Made by a program: the position numbers and the translations under genes
Part shown: positions 46,754-55,740 of the stretch, piece by piece
Numbering within the stretch: the first letter of the stretch is position 1
How the letters are laid out: each line of letters opens with the position of its first letter
Origin: JAWXBG01 sp044375415
Lineage (GTDB): Bacteria > Bacteroidota > Bacteroidia > Flavobacteriales_D > Sanyastnellaceae
Direction: 5' to 3'
Assembly (NCBI GenBank): GCA_044375415.1
Contig: JBILMS010000010.1
Coordinates: 3,069-67,068 of the forward strand
Length of the DNA stretch: 64,000 nucleotides
Notes under the pieces: model-generated
Databases searched by the model: none
Told to the model about the DNA's origin: nothing
The model's input: only the letters and a program-made list of their open reading frames with translations

Positions 46754-47611
46754 TTAAGAATACTTTCCGAAAAGCTGCCCGGCTATTTTGAGACTTTCCT
46801 CGAATGCTGTCAGATTCAATCCATGTTCGATACCTCGTTCTTCAATAAACGCGACTACATGTTCGGTTGGCATATTACCGGTTAGAGTATCGGCAGCCAT
46901 CGGACACCCTCCAAATCCTCTCAGAGCTCCGTCAAAGCGATTGCAACCACTCGACATGGCAGCTTCCACTTTTTCTCTCCAAAAGTCCGGAGTGGTGTGC
47001 AGGTGAGCTCCAAATTCTACACTTGGCAACGAAGGAATAAGCGTTTCGAAAAGCGGGACAATATTTGCCGGGGTGCTTACGCCCACCGTATCGCTTAAAG
47101 CCATAATTTTCACACCACATTCTTCAGAGAGTTTTCCGCACCAATCAACTACCAATTGCGGATCCCACGGATCGCCATAGGGATTTCCAAAACCCATGGA
47201 TATGTATACCACCAATTGTTTTTCTGTTTTTTCACAGAGTTCATTGATATCTGAAACCAAGGAAAAAGATTCTGCAATCGTTTTATTTGTATTTCGAAGT
47301 TGAAATGTTTCACTCACCGAAAAAGGATAACCCAGGTAATTAATCTCAGGGTGAATAACGGCATTTTGAGCGCCTTTCAAGTTGGCAACAATGGCAAGAA
47401 GTTTTGATTTTGTATCTGCTAAATCAAGCCCGGCAAGCAGTTCAGCAGTATCGCGCATCTGTGGAACAGCCTTCTCCGAAACGAAACTTCCAAAATCTAT
47501 CGTATCGAATCCCACCTTCAATAATTGATTGATATATCGAATTTTTTCTTCGGTAGGAACGAAGTCATGCAAACCTTGCATAGCGTCGCGAGGACATTCA
47601 ATCAGTTTCAT
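46754..47611 (-). CDS. Hydroxymethylglutaryl-CoA lyase
   Basis: ATG 47611 (MKLIECPRDAMQGLHDFVPT) begins with the conserved (E/V)CPRDAxQ core, giving 285 residues. The TIM-barrel enzyme splits HMG-CoA into acetoacetate and acetyl-CoA, the last step of leucine breakdown. Visible features are the N-terminal Arg and Asp (CPRDAMQ), FGSFVSEKAVPQM, HLHTTPDFW (metal His) and GFGGCPMAADTLTGN with the catalytic Cys of the GGCPxA motif. It is divergent from the lectin cargo gene; 84 bp separate their starts. Confidence 0.92.
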   Translation of the reverse strand: MKLIECPRDAMQGLHDFVPTEEKIRYINQLLKVGFDTIDFGSFVSEKAVPQMRDTAELLAGLDLADTKSKLLAIVANLKGAQNAVIHPEINYLGYPFSVSETFQLRNTNKTIAESFSLVSDINELCEKTEKQLVVYISMGFGNPYGDPWDPQLVVDWCGKLSEECGVKIMALSDTVGVSTPANIVPLFETLIPSLPSVEFGAHLHTTPDFWREKVEAAMSSGCNRFDGALRGFGGCPMAADTLTGNMPTEHVVAFIEERGIEHGLNLTAFEESLKIAGQLFGKYS

Positions 47612-47696
47612 AAGAATTACAAAGTAAACACCTATTCTTGCGAGAATCATTGGGATTAACCGATATTTTCATAATTTCAGCCCTTCTTACCCAAAA

Positions 47697-49901
47697 ATGA
47701 AAAAGTACCTTGCCTTCATTAGTCTTATTTGGTGTGGTTTTAATAATGCACAAGGGCAGACATATTTCCTCAATGGAAGTGCAATTGCACTCGGCGACGA
47801 CTGTTACCAACTCACTCCGGCTCTTAATACACAGAACGGTACGGTGTGGTATGGCGATCAAATAGACCTGCTTCAATCTTTCGACTTATTGTTTTATATG
47901 AACTACGGTTCATTTGACGGAAATGGAGCAGACGGAATTTGTTTTGTCTTGCAAACAGTTGGAACCAATGCTATTGGAGAATCGGGTGGAGGTATGGGGT
48001 ATCTTAACTTCGGGACGAGTCTTGGGATTGAATTTGATACATGGCAAAATGGAGAGAATAGCGACCCTGTGGAAGATCACGTGGCTATCGAAAGAGATGG
48101 ATCGATAAATCATTCTTCACCCCTAAATCTGGCTGGTCCGGTTTCGATAGATCCTTTAGGTATCAACGTGGAAGATGGTCAGGATCATCTCGTAAGAATA
48201 AACTGGGACCCTGTTCAACAAATAATTCGCGTCTACTATGAATGCGAGTTCAGACTGAGTGCTACCATTGACATGATAAATGAAATTTTCGGAGGTCAGA
48301 ATTTGGTATATTGGGGATTTACAGCAGCGACCGGAGGTGCTTCCAATAATCAAATCGTTTGTTTGGAAGAGAATATTCTCGCATCTCAAGATGAAGTTTA
48401 TACCTGTCCGGGTTTACCTGTGCAATTGAGTGCAGGTGCCGGTGGTGGTGTATACTCTTGGTCTCCATCTACAGGACTCGATGATCCAACGATTGCAACG
48501 CCCATAGCTCAAGTAGATGAAACAACAGTTTACACGGTAGAATACACCGATGCATGCGGTATTCCGGGCACTGCACAGATTACGGTTTTTGTAGAACCCT
48601 TGATAGCGACTACCGAAGAAACTGCCACACTCAATTGTCACAACCCAACCTTGGAAATACTCGGAACAGCAAATTTCCCGGCTCAGTTTTTATCTTGGAC
48701 TTGGTCGAGCGACGATGGAAATATTCTCAATGGAGCGCAAACGAGCTCTCCATCCGTTGATGCACCGGGCGAATACATGTACATCATTTCTTATGAAGGA
48801 TTTTGTGCCGATACCGGTTATGTAGAAGTAGGTTCAGATTACTCAGACTTTAGCATTACTATTCCGGATGCAAGTCTTCTCAATTGCATCAACAACTCAT
48901 TGTCTTTATTCGTAGAAGCCGATCCCGCAAATGGCGTAACATACACCTGGAGCACGATTGACGGGAATATAACGAGCGGCACGAATGCAGAAGCCATCAC
49001 ACTCAATGCTCCCGGTGAGTATTTTGTTCAGGTATACTTAAATGAGTTTTGCAATGATGGATCATCTTATTTAGTTGAAGCCAATTATGATGTTTCCACG
49101 ATCACTTTCAACAATCCTCAGGAAGTGAATTGCAACAACGCCGAAGTGGTTGTGAGTGTGCAGACCAATCCAACATCCGATGAATTCAGTTGGTTGGCAT
49201 CCGGAGGCGGGGTTATTGAATCCGGTCAGGGAACTTCATCGATAGAAGTTTCACAAGCCGGTACATATCAAGTAACGGTATTGCATCCCGTAAGTGGTTG
49301 TGGGTCTGTAGCTGAAATTGAAGTATCTGAGAATTTCGTTGAACCGGAACTAGATTTTATTGTAACGGATACGCTGGACTGCTTACATCCCATCATCTCG
49401 CTTTCAGTATCCCCCGGTGGCGACAATAGCATTTCATACAATTGGTCGGCATCATCAGGAGGCAATATTGTTGCCGGCGCTTCGGCAGCAGTTGTTTCAG
49501 TAGATCAGCCCGGAGATTATTCGGTAATTCTAACGGATACGGACAACGGATGCACGTCTACGGCTGCAGCAGAAGTTATTGAAGACGAATTATTCAATAT
49601 CGATTTGAGTACAATAGCCTTTCCCAATGTTTTTACACCTGATGGCAATGAAAAGAACCGGGGATGGAGGCCATTTTTACGAGATGACCCTTCCTTTGAT
49701 TTGACCCAAGTTTTTAACGCATATTCTCTTGAAGTTTACAACCGGTGGGGGACCCTCATTTTCGAAAGCACAGATGGGCAGCGAACTTGGTTAGATAGAG
49801 AAGCGGAGACAGGGGTTTATTATTACATTGTTTCTTATGAATCCTTGTGCGGAACCGGAGCCAAAGCAGAGACCGACGGCTATATACATTTGATGAAGTA
49901 A
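47697..49901 (+). CDS. L-type lectin domain T9SS cargo protein (type B sorting)
   Basis: A 734-residue secreted protein. After the signal peptide (to NAQGQ) is an L-type lectin-like domain (about 22-235) with DGNGADGICFVLQTVG, LGIEFDTWQN and EDHVAIERDG, the latter two holding the metal/sugar-site Asp residues. Four repeats of about 85 residues follow, each starting with LNC or VNC and carrying W-x-S/T ... PG-x-Y-x-V (PKD/Ig-like). A gliding-motility type B sorting domain ends it (FPNVFTPDGNEKNRGW, LEVYNRWGTLIFE). Legume-lectin-like domains bind mannose-type glycans, so a surface sugar-binding role is inferred. Confidence 0.86.
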   Translation: MKKYLAFISLIWCGFNNAQGQTYFLNGSAIALGDDCYQLTPALNTQNGTVWYGDQIDLLQSFDLLFYMNYGSFDGNGADGICFVLQTVGTNAIGESGGGMGYLNFGTSLGIEFDTWQNGENSDPVEDHVAIERDGSINHSSPLNLAGPVSIDPLGINVEDGQDHLVRINWDPVQQIIRVYYECEFRLSATIDMINEIFGGQNLVYWGFTAATGGASNNQIVCLEENILASQDEVYTCPGLPVQLSAGAGGGVYSWSPSTGLDDPTIATPIAQVDETTVYTVEYTDACGIPGTAQITVFVEPLIATTEETATLNCHNPTLEILGTANFPAQFLSWTWSSDDGNILNGAQTSSPSVDAPGEYMYIISYEGFCADTGYVEVGSDYSDFSITIPDASLLNCINNSLSLFVEADPANGVTYTWSTIDGNITSGTNAEAITLNAPGEYFVQVYLNEFCNDGSSYLVEANYDVSTITFNNPQEVNCNNAEVVVSVQTNPTSDEFSWLASGGGVIESGQGTSSIEVSQAGTYQVTVLHPVSGCGSVAEIEVSENFVEPELDFIVTDTLDCLHPIISLSVSPGGDNSISYNWSASSGGNIVAGASAAVVSVDQPGDYSVILTDTDNGCTSTAAAEVIEDELFNIDLSTIAFPNVFTPDGNEKNRGWRPFLRDDPSFDLTQVFNAYSLEVYNRWGTLIFESTDGQRTWLDREAETGVYYYIVSYESLCGTGAKAETDGYIHLMK

Positions 49902-49942
49902 AATCATCCGTGTGCCCTTACTTTTGGACCGAAAAGCAATTG

Positions 49943-50722
49943 ATGATGGAATTTATTCAAAAGGAAATACAAGGTAATTCGTTAATTCTAAAGCTCAACA
50001 GGCCCGATAAATACAATAGTTTTAATCGACCGATGGCACTAGAGTTATGTGCTGCATTGGATGAGGCCGCAAGCGATACTTCGATACGCGGAATAATGAT
50101 TACCGGAAACGGCAAAGCGTTTTGTGCCGGTCAGGACTTACAAGAAGCTATGGATCCAAATGGTCCCGGATTGAAAAAAATACTAAGTGAGGGTTATAAT
50201 CCGATTATTCGTAAAATCAGAAATATTGAAAAACCGGTTATAGCCGCCGTAAACGGAGTAGCTGCCGGAGCAGGAGCCAACATTGCATTGTCGTGCGACA
50301 TAGTTGTTGCAACGGCAAGCGCATCATTTATTCAAGCCTTTTCAAAAATTGGTCTTATACCGGATAGCGGTGGAACATTTACCTTACCCCGTTTAATAGG
50401 TTTTCAAAAGGCATCAGCGTTGATGATGTTGGGTGAGAAAGTATCTGCTTCAGATGCGGAAAAAATGGGAATGATTTACAAGGTGTATAGCGACGAGGAA
50501 TTTTATTCATCTTCACTTTCATTGATACATCAATTATCATCAATGCCTACCCGAGGATTGGCACTTACTAAAAAAGTACTCAATTCTTCCATGAATAATT
50601 CGTTAGACCAACAACTTGATTTGGAGGAAAAATTACAATTGGAGGCCGGTGAAACCTATGATTACAAGGAAGGTGTTAAGGCATTTATAGAAAAAAGAAA
50701 TCCCGAATTTTTAGGGAAATAA
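49943..50722 (+). CDS. PaaG-like enoyl-CoA hydratase/isomerase
   Basis: ATG 49943 (MMEFIQKEIQGNSLILKLN) gives 259 residues. ATG 49946 is equally possible. The longer frame from 49847 overlaps the lectin gene and lacks support. Crotonase-fold motifs are FCAGQDLQEA, VNGVAAGAGANIALSCDI and LIPDSGGTFTLPRLIG. The last matches the PaaG-type active-site Asp region (PDxGGSW), pointing to 1,2-epoxyphenylacetyl-CoA isomerase activity. Other paa genes are not in the window, so a general beta-oxidation role is possible. Confidence 0.85.
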   Translation: MMEFIQKEIQGNSLILKLNRPDKYNSFNRPMALELCAALDEAASDTSIRGIMITGNGKAFCAGQDLQEAMDPNGPGLKKILSEGYNPIIRKIRNIEKPVIAAVNGVAAGAGANIALSCDIVVATASASFIQAFSKIGLIPDSGGTFTLPRLIGFQKASALMMLGEKVSASDAEKMGMIYKVYSDEEFYSSSLSLIHQLSSMPTRGLALTKKVLNSSMNNSLDQQLDLEEKLQLEAGETYDYKEGVKAFIEKRNPEFLGK

Positions 50723-50731
50723 AAGGAACGT

Positions 50732-51268
50732 ATGGGCGATAACATGGACAACATAGATCATTTAAGATATCCAATTGGCAGATATGTTAAGCCGGAATCA
50801 CTTACCGAGGACATTCGAAGAAAGCTGATTGTCGATCTCGAGTCATTGCCATCTCGTCTTGATTTGCTTAGTAAATCTTATAATGATTCTAATCTGGAGA
50901 ATACATACAGAGAAGGCTCATGGACTGCTCGTCAAGTTTTTCATCACATTGCCGATTCGCATATCAATTCTTTTACTCGTCTGAAACTAGCTCTGACCGA
51001 AGACGAACCTGATATCCGGCCTTACGACGAAAATGAGTGGGCTTTGCTTCCGGATTATACAGATCCGATCGAATTATCATTGGATGTCATTCGAGCAATC
51101 CATCCGATAATGGCTCGTATTTATCGCAGTTTGAGGGAGGACCAATGGAAACGAAAGTTCTTTCATCCAGGCTACAAACAATGGAACACTATCGAGCAGC
51201 TCTTAGCACTATATGTTTGGCATGGCAATCATCATGAGGCACATTTGAAAAAGGCGCTAGAATTGTAG
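50732..51268 (+). CDS. YfiT/BstA-type DinB-family protein
   Basis: A 178-residue four-helix-bundle protein of the DinB/YfiT superfamily. The conserved N-terminal block LRYPIGRYVKPE and the metal-binding His residues WTARQVFHHIADSH and YVWHGNHHEAHL are present. Bacillus homologues are bacillithiol-S-transferases or metal-dependent hydrolases. It lies 9 bp after the PaaG-like gene and 5 bp before the DUF551 gene, so it belongs to the same transcript. Confidence 0.85.
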   Translation: MGDNMDNIDHLRYPIGRYVKPESLTEDIRRKLIVDLESLPSRLDLLSKSYNDSNLENTYREGSWTARQVFHHIADSHINSFTRLKLALTEDEPDIRPYDENEWALLPDYTDPIELSLDVIRAIHPIMARIYRSLREDQWKRKFFHPGYKQWNTIEQLLALYVWHGNHHEAHLKKALEL

Positions 51269-51273
51269 ATATT

Positions 51274-51552
51274 ATGGGCAATTGGATTAGTGTTGAAACC
51301 GAAATTCCACCTCACAATGAGCGCGTCCTCGCATATGTTCCGGGCAATGTAGTTTTTTTACCGGGCAAAACTGGAGAATTCGAAAAACGCGAGTGTATTG
51401 TATTGCGATTGCAGCATGATTTTTACCCCGCCGGATCCGAAAGATTTGCGAAACACGGCCCTCATTTCTGGCAAGGCGAAGGCAACAGCAATCATTTTTT
51501 TAAAGACGTATCCCACTGGATGAAACTACCAACTGCACCCAATTCAAATTGA
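51274..51552 (+). CDS. DUF551 domain protein
   Basis: A 92-residue protein of the DUF551 type: start WISVETEIPPHNERVLAYV and end SHWMKLPTAP match the W-I-x-v ... lP ... VL-x-Y and HWMPLP ends of this family. The family often occurs in phages, but nothing phage-like surrounds it here. Function unknown. It is the last gene before a REP-like block (51630-51715). Confidence 0.72.
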   Translation: MGNWISVETEIPPHNERVLAYVPGNVVFLPGKTGEFEKRECIVLRLQHDFYPAGSERFAKHGPHFWQGEGNSNHFFKDVSHWMKLPTAPNSN

Positions 51553-51762
51553 AAATTGAAAATGAAAAATGAATATCCCTATAATCGAAGTGCAATCTTC
51601 AACCCATCATCCATCACCCATCACCCATCACCCCCTTCGGCAAGCTCAGGGACACGGCTTCGCTCGGGGACCGATGTTCTCTTAGTATTCTAAAACCTCG
51701 GCTCCGCTCGGTTTGCATCCATCACCTATAACCCATAACCCATCACCCAAAACCATTAATAT
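51553..51762. repeat. REP-like hairpin cluster and CCATCAC heptamers (copy 1)
   Basis: The gap between the DUF551 and DUF1572 genes is built of repeats. CCATCAC-type heptamers run at 51605-51633, then hairpin-forming modules: CTTCGGCAAGCTCAGGG, CGGCTTCGCTCGGGGACCGA (51655-51674) and AAAACCTCGGCTCCGCTCGGTTTG (51692-51715). Degenerate heptamers (CCATCACC/CCATAACC) resume at 51718-51750. Two modules recur exactly at 58121-58189. Short inverted repeats within each module make them REP-like. Confidence 0.8.
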
Positions 51763-52314
51763 ATGTCCGTCTCCTCAAACTACATACAAAACTCCCGCAC
51801 CCTATTTCGCTACTACAAGGACTTGGCAGAAAAGGCTATGATTCAAGTAGAAGAGAAAAGACTCTTTTGGGCTTTTAACAACGACTCCAATAGCATCGCA
51901 TTAATTGTCCAACATATAAGTGGAAATATGCTTTCGCGTTTCACCAATTTTTATGATGAAGACGGAGAGAAAAGCTGGCGCAATCGCGATGGGGAATTTG
52001 AACAGCGTTTTACATCTTCAGAAGAGATGATGAAACATTGGGAAGATGCGTGGAATGTCTTTTTCAAAGTGTTAGATAATCTCAAAGAAGAAGATTTAGA
52101 AAAAATTGTATACATCAGAAATGAAGGTCATACAGTGCTTGAGGCATTGAATCGACAATTGGCCCATTACAGCTATCACATCGGTCAGATCGTTTTCTTA
52201 TCGAAAATGGTAGCAGCCGATGGTTGGAAAAGCTTGAGTATACCGAAAAAGGGATCGGAGGCATTTAATCACGAAAAATTCAGTCAGGAAAAAGGGCGTA
52301 GAAACTTCATTTAG
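51763..52314 (+). CDS. DUF1572 DinB-superfamily protein
   Basis: A 183-residue helical-bundle protein of the DUF1572 group: ALIVQHISGNMLSRFTNF (His in helix 2), SEEMMKHWEDAW and LAHYSYHIGQIVFLSKM carry the metal-binding His pattern of DinB-like proteins. It is a paralogue type distinct from the YfiT-like protein at 50.7 kb. The function is unknown. The gene starts directly after a REP-like block. Confidence 0.85.
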   Translation: MSVSSNYIQNSRTLFRYYKDLAEKAMIQVEEKRLFWAFNNDSNSIALIVQHISGNMLSRFTNFYDEDGEKSWRNRDGEFEQRFTSSEEMMKHWEDAWNVFFKVLDNLKEEDLEKIVYIRNEGHTVLEALNRQLAHYSYHIGQIVFLSKMVAADGWKSLSIPKKGSEAFNHEKFSQEKGRRNFI

Positions 52315-52392
52315 GGTATGGTTTCTCTTTCATTCTGAGGATCAATCGTTTTTTGCACGCAATCCTGTATTTTCGCGATTCATTAAGAAAAC

Positions 52393-54267
52393 ATGAAGCA
52401 GAGAATACTTTGGAAATGTCTGGTGCTAGGGGCCATGCTCTTTTCTACGAATATCCAAGCCAAAAAGGTAAAAGACCCTTATTGGCAGCAACGGGCCAAT
52501 TATAAAATCAATGCGAGACTAAATACGGAGAGACATCTGATCTCCGGCGATGAGGAAATTGTTTATTACAACAATAGCCCTGAAACGATCGATCGAGTTT
52601 ATTTCCATTTATATTTTAATGCCTTTCGTCCGGGAAGTAGTATGGACGTTCGTTCCAGGGTCATTGTTGATCCGGATGGCAGAGTGGGTAGTCGTATTTT
52701 AAATCTCAAAACAGATGAGCAGGGCCTTCTTCATGTTGTTTCCTTTAAGCAGAATGGCAAAACGGCCGTTTCTATGAGAGAGAGCGAGACCATTTTAGAA
52801 GTCATTTTACCTCAACCCATAAAACCGGGAGGGAAGTCCACTTTTGAACTTGCGTTTGAAGGTCAAGTTCCTTTGCAGGTTCGCAGATGTGGTCGCGATA
52901 ATAAAGAGGGTATCGATTACAGTATGAGTCAATGGTATCCAAAATTGTGTGAATTTGACGCTTGGGGTTGGCATACGGATACATATATAGGACGGGAGTT
53001 TTACGGTGTTTGGTCAGATTTTGAAGTAAATATTACTTTGCCAAGTGAGTATGTATTGGGAGCAACGGGCATTCTGCAAAATGGCGATGAGATAGGATAT
53101 GGTTATGAAAAAATTCCGGGTAAAGTAAAGTCGTTAAAAAAGAATGGAAAACCATACCCTTTCAATACTTGGAAATGGAAAGCTGAAAATGTTCACGACT
53201 TCATGTGGGCAGCAGACCCCGATTATCGTCACGATCAGATGCAAGTTCCGGGTGGACCGATGATGCATTTTTTATATCAGGATACCCCCGAGTATGGCCA
53301 GACATGGCGTGATGCACAAGCCCTGATGGTAAAGGGATTTGAATTGATGAGCAAAAAATTCGGACAATATCCATATCCACAGTTTAGTGTTATTCAAGGT
53401 GGTGACGGTGGTATGGAATATCCAATGGCCACTTTGGTAACAGGGAATCGAAAGGCCCCAAGTTTAGTCGGTGTAGTTATGCACGAAGGTGCGCACGCTT
53501 GGTATCATGGAGTACTTGGATTTAATGAAAGCAAATATTTTTGGATGGATGAAGGATTTACAAGTTTTGCTTCCGGTGAGGTGATGGATCAACTTTTCCC
53601 TCTGAACAAAGACGAACATCGCGATTCGTATAACGGATATATCCGAATTGTAAAAGACAGCATGGAGGAAGCACTTGATACACATGCCGATCATTTCATT
53701 ACGAACTACGCCTATGGCACTGCAGCGTACAGCAAAGGTGAGGTCTATCTTGCACAATTGGCATTTCTTCTGGGACGAGATGTTTTTGATCGTGCCATGA
53801 TTCGCTTTTTTAATGAATGGAAGTTTAAACATCCCGATGATCGAGCTTTGATACGAATTATGGAGCAAGAAAGCGGCTTGGAGCTTGACTGGTACAACGA
53901 GTATTTTGTGCACACGACAAAAACAATTGACTATGCAATCGATACGGCCTATGAGGATGGAACGGGTACTCAGGTCGTTCTAAATCGAATCGGATATATG
54001 CCAACTCCCCTCGATGTATGGGTGTTTAAAAAAGATGGTACATCAACGAAATACCATATCCCATTAGATTTGATGAGGGGTAATCGTGCATTGAAAGATG
54101 AAGTTCAGGCACCTGTTTGGCCTTGGGTTTATCCTGCTTTCGGATTGAGCATCAGCGAAAGTATGTCGGACATTTTGATCATTGAAATTGATCCACTTTT
54201 AGGTATGGCCGATGTAGATCACAAAAACAATGTTTTTCCAAGACCGGAAGAAGAAATTAAAAACTAG
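52393..54267 (+). CDS. Exported M1-family metallopeptidase
   Basis: A 624-residue protein with a signal peptide (to TNIQAK). An N-terminal beta domain (about 40-230) precedes a thermolysin-like catalytic domain with the zinc motif MHEGAHAWYHG (His364, Glu365, His368) and third ligand Glu387 (WMDEGFTSF). GGDGGMEYPM corresponds to the GAMEN exopeptidase loop of M1. The GAMEN sequence is changed to GGMEY, as in many Bacteroidota M1 relatives. It probably trims N-terminal residues from peptides in the periplasm. It is 5 bp upstream of bioY. Confidence 0.88.
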   Translation: MKQRILWKCLVLGAMLFSTNIQAKKVKDPYWQQRANYKINARLNTERHLISGDEEIVYYNNSPETIDRVYFHLYFNAFRPGSSMDVRSRVIVDPDGRVGSRILNLKTDEQGLLHVVSFKQNGKTAVSMRESETILEVILPQPIKPGGKSTFELAFEGQVPLQVRRCGRDNKEGIDYSMSQWYPKLCEFDAWGWHTDTYIGREFYGVWSDFEVNITLPSEYVLGATGILQNGDEIGYGYEKIPGKVKSLKKNGKPYPFNTWKWKAENVHDFMWAADPDYRHDQMQVPGGPMMHFLYQDTPEYGQTWRDAQALMVKGFELMSKKFGQYPYPQFSVIQGGDGGMEYPMATLVTGNRKAPSLVGVVMHEGAHAWYHGVLGFNESKYFWMDEGFTSFASGEVMDQLFPLNKDEHRDSYNGYIRIVKDSMEEALDTHADHFITNYAYGTAAYSKGEVYLAQLAFLLGRDVFDRAMIRFFNEWKFKHPDDRALIRIMEQESGLELDWYNEYFVHTTKTIDYAIDTAYEDGTGTQVVLNRIGYMPTPLDVWVFKKDGTSTKYHIPLDLMRGNRALKDEVQAPVWPWVYPAFGLSISESMSDILIIEIDPLLGMADVDHKNNVFPRPEEEIKN

Positions 54268-54272
54268 TTTAA

Positions 54273-54839
54273 GTGCTGAATAACTATCTACGTTTTGGAA
54301 GTAATCCCACCATCGACTTTTTAATTAAAGTCGCACTTTGTACTTTGCTATTATCCATGGGAGGATCTGTTATTATCAGAAAGGAATTGAATGTTCCTAT
54401 CACACTTCAGAGCTTACTGGTTTTGCTTCCTGCGATTTGGTTTGGATGGAGAGTTGGTTTGCTTACTGTAGTGCTGTATATACTTGCAGGAGGATTTGGT
54501 CTCCCGGTTTTTGCAGGTGGAACATCGGGCTGGGAGAAGATTATAAATCCTGCCTCTGCAGGATTTTTCTGGGGTTTTATTCTCGCTGCAATTATCACTG
54601 GATATATATCTGAACGAATCAAACCTCAAGAGCAGTTGAAGAATATCGGGCTCTGGTTTTTAGGACATATTGTAATCTTAGGTTCGGGTGTTTTATGGAT
54701 CATGCAAATACGCGATGACTCTTGGTTGATCGTGGAGCAAACAGCTCCGGGATTAGCCTTGAAAGCAGCAGTGGGTTATTTTTTCACTCAATTGGTCTTT
54801 AGAATGTTGGTATCGCGTCAAACCTATTATCAGAAGTAA
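54273..54839 (+). CDS. bioY: Biotin transporter S-component BioY
   Basis: The gene starts with GTG 54273, 5 bp after the peptidase stop. The 188-residue product has about six hydrophobic segments and the BioY signature PITLQSLLVLLPAIWFG followed by LPVFAGGTSGWEKIINPASAGFFWGF. BioY binds biotin and works with ECF-type ATPase subunits or alone. No ECF module is nearby. The stop overlaps the next start by one base (TAATG), which indicates coupling. Confidence 0.87.
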   Translation: MLNNYLRFGSNPTIDFLIKVALCTLLLSMGGSVIIRKELNVPITLQSLLVLLPAIWFGWRVGLLTVVLYILAGGFGLPVFAGGTSGWEKIINPASAGFFWGFILAAIITGYISERIKPQEQLKNIGLWFLGHIVILGSGVLWIMQIRDDSWLIVEQTAPGLALKAAVGYFFTQLVFRMLVSRQTYYQK

Positions 54840-55735
54840 TGTCGACAAGCAATTTGAAGTTTCATTTATTAAGTCCCAGAAAGTTCCCTGACTACGAATT
54901 GCTCGATGTAGGTGCTTTCGAAAAATTGGAACGCTTTGGTCAGTACATCACCATTCGCCCGGAGCCACAAGCAGTATGGACGAAACGTTGGACGGATGAG
55001 GAGTGGAAGAAAAGAGCACATGTTCAATTTGTGCAACGCAGCAGCAACAGCGGCGAATGGCTTAAATTGAAAAAGATGCCCGATCAATGGACCATGAAGT
55101 ACATTTTGCCGGATGCATCTGAAATTGTCTTCCGTTTAGGTCTTACCGCTTTTAAACATGTAGGAATTTTTCCAGAGCAATGTGTCAACTGGGATTTTAT
55201 ATCGGAGTCTCTTCGATCGATGCAGACAAAAAACCCGAAGGTTTTAAATCTATTTGCATACACAGGAGGAGCCACTTTGGCCGCTAGATCTGCCGGAGCA
55301 GAAGTAACCCATGTCGACAGTATAAAACAAGTAGTAACATGGGCGAATGAAAATATGACTTTAAGTAAGTTGGACAACATTCGATGGATGGTGGAAGATG
55401 CCTTGAAGTTTGTTCAGCGCGAGGAGAGAAGAGGGAGTACGTATCACGGAATCATAATGGATCCTCCTGCTTTTGGACATGGTCCGAAGGGGGAAAAATG
55501 GAAACTCGAAGAACACATTTTGCCACTTGTAGATAGTGCCTTAAAGTTGCTGGCGCCTGAAGAACACTTCCTTATTTTAAATGCATATAGTCTCGGATTG
55601 TCAGCTTTAATTATGGATAATTTATTGCTGTCTAAAGCAGGGAAATCGCTTCAAAGAGGAGAGCTTTACTTGCAAGCTACTTCAGGTGCAGTGTTGCCAC
55701 TGGGTGTCTTCGGTAGGTTTTGTCAATTGAAATGA
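54839..55735 (+). CDS. RlmI/RlmK-like class I methyltransferase
   Basis: A 298-residue methyltransferase related to RlmI but without the PUA domain. The SAM site is VLNLFAYTGGATLAARSAGA and the catalytic loop is IIMDPPAFGHGPKGEKW. Upstream, the conserved FRLGLTAFKHVGIFPEQCVNWD block matches the RlmK/RlmI-like families. It may methylate 23S rRNA or another RNA. Cotranscription with bioY seems to be by position, not by function. It converges on the subtilase gene. Confidence 0.82.
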   Translation: MSTSNLKFHLLSPRKFPDYELLDVGAFEKLERFGQYITIRPEPQAVWTKRWTDEEWKKRAHVQFVQRSSNSGEWLKLKKMPDQWTMKYILPDASEIVFRLGLTAFKHVGIFPEQCVNWDFISESLRSMQTKNPKVLNLFAYTGGATLAARSAGAEVTHVDSIKQVVTWANENMTLSKLDNIRWMVEDALKFVQREERRGSTYHGIIMDPPAFGHGPKGEKWKLEEHILPLVDSALKLLAPEEHFLILNAYSLGLSALIMDNLLLSKAGKSLQRGELYLQATSGAVLPLGVFGRFCQLK

Positions 55736-55740
55736 CCGAC

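Noticed and set aside
49847..49942. N-terminal extension of the PaaG-like gene
   Set aside because: It overlaps the end of the lectin gene in another frame and lacks homology; crotonases begin near 49943.
51274..51552. Prophage remnant suggested by the DUF551 gene
   Set aside because: DUF551 proteins occur in phages, but no other phage gene, integrase or attachment site is seen nearby.
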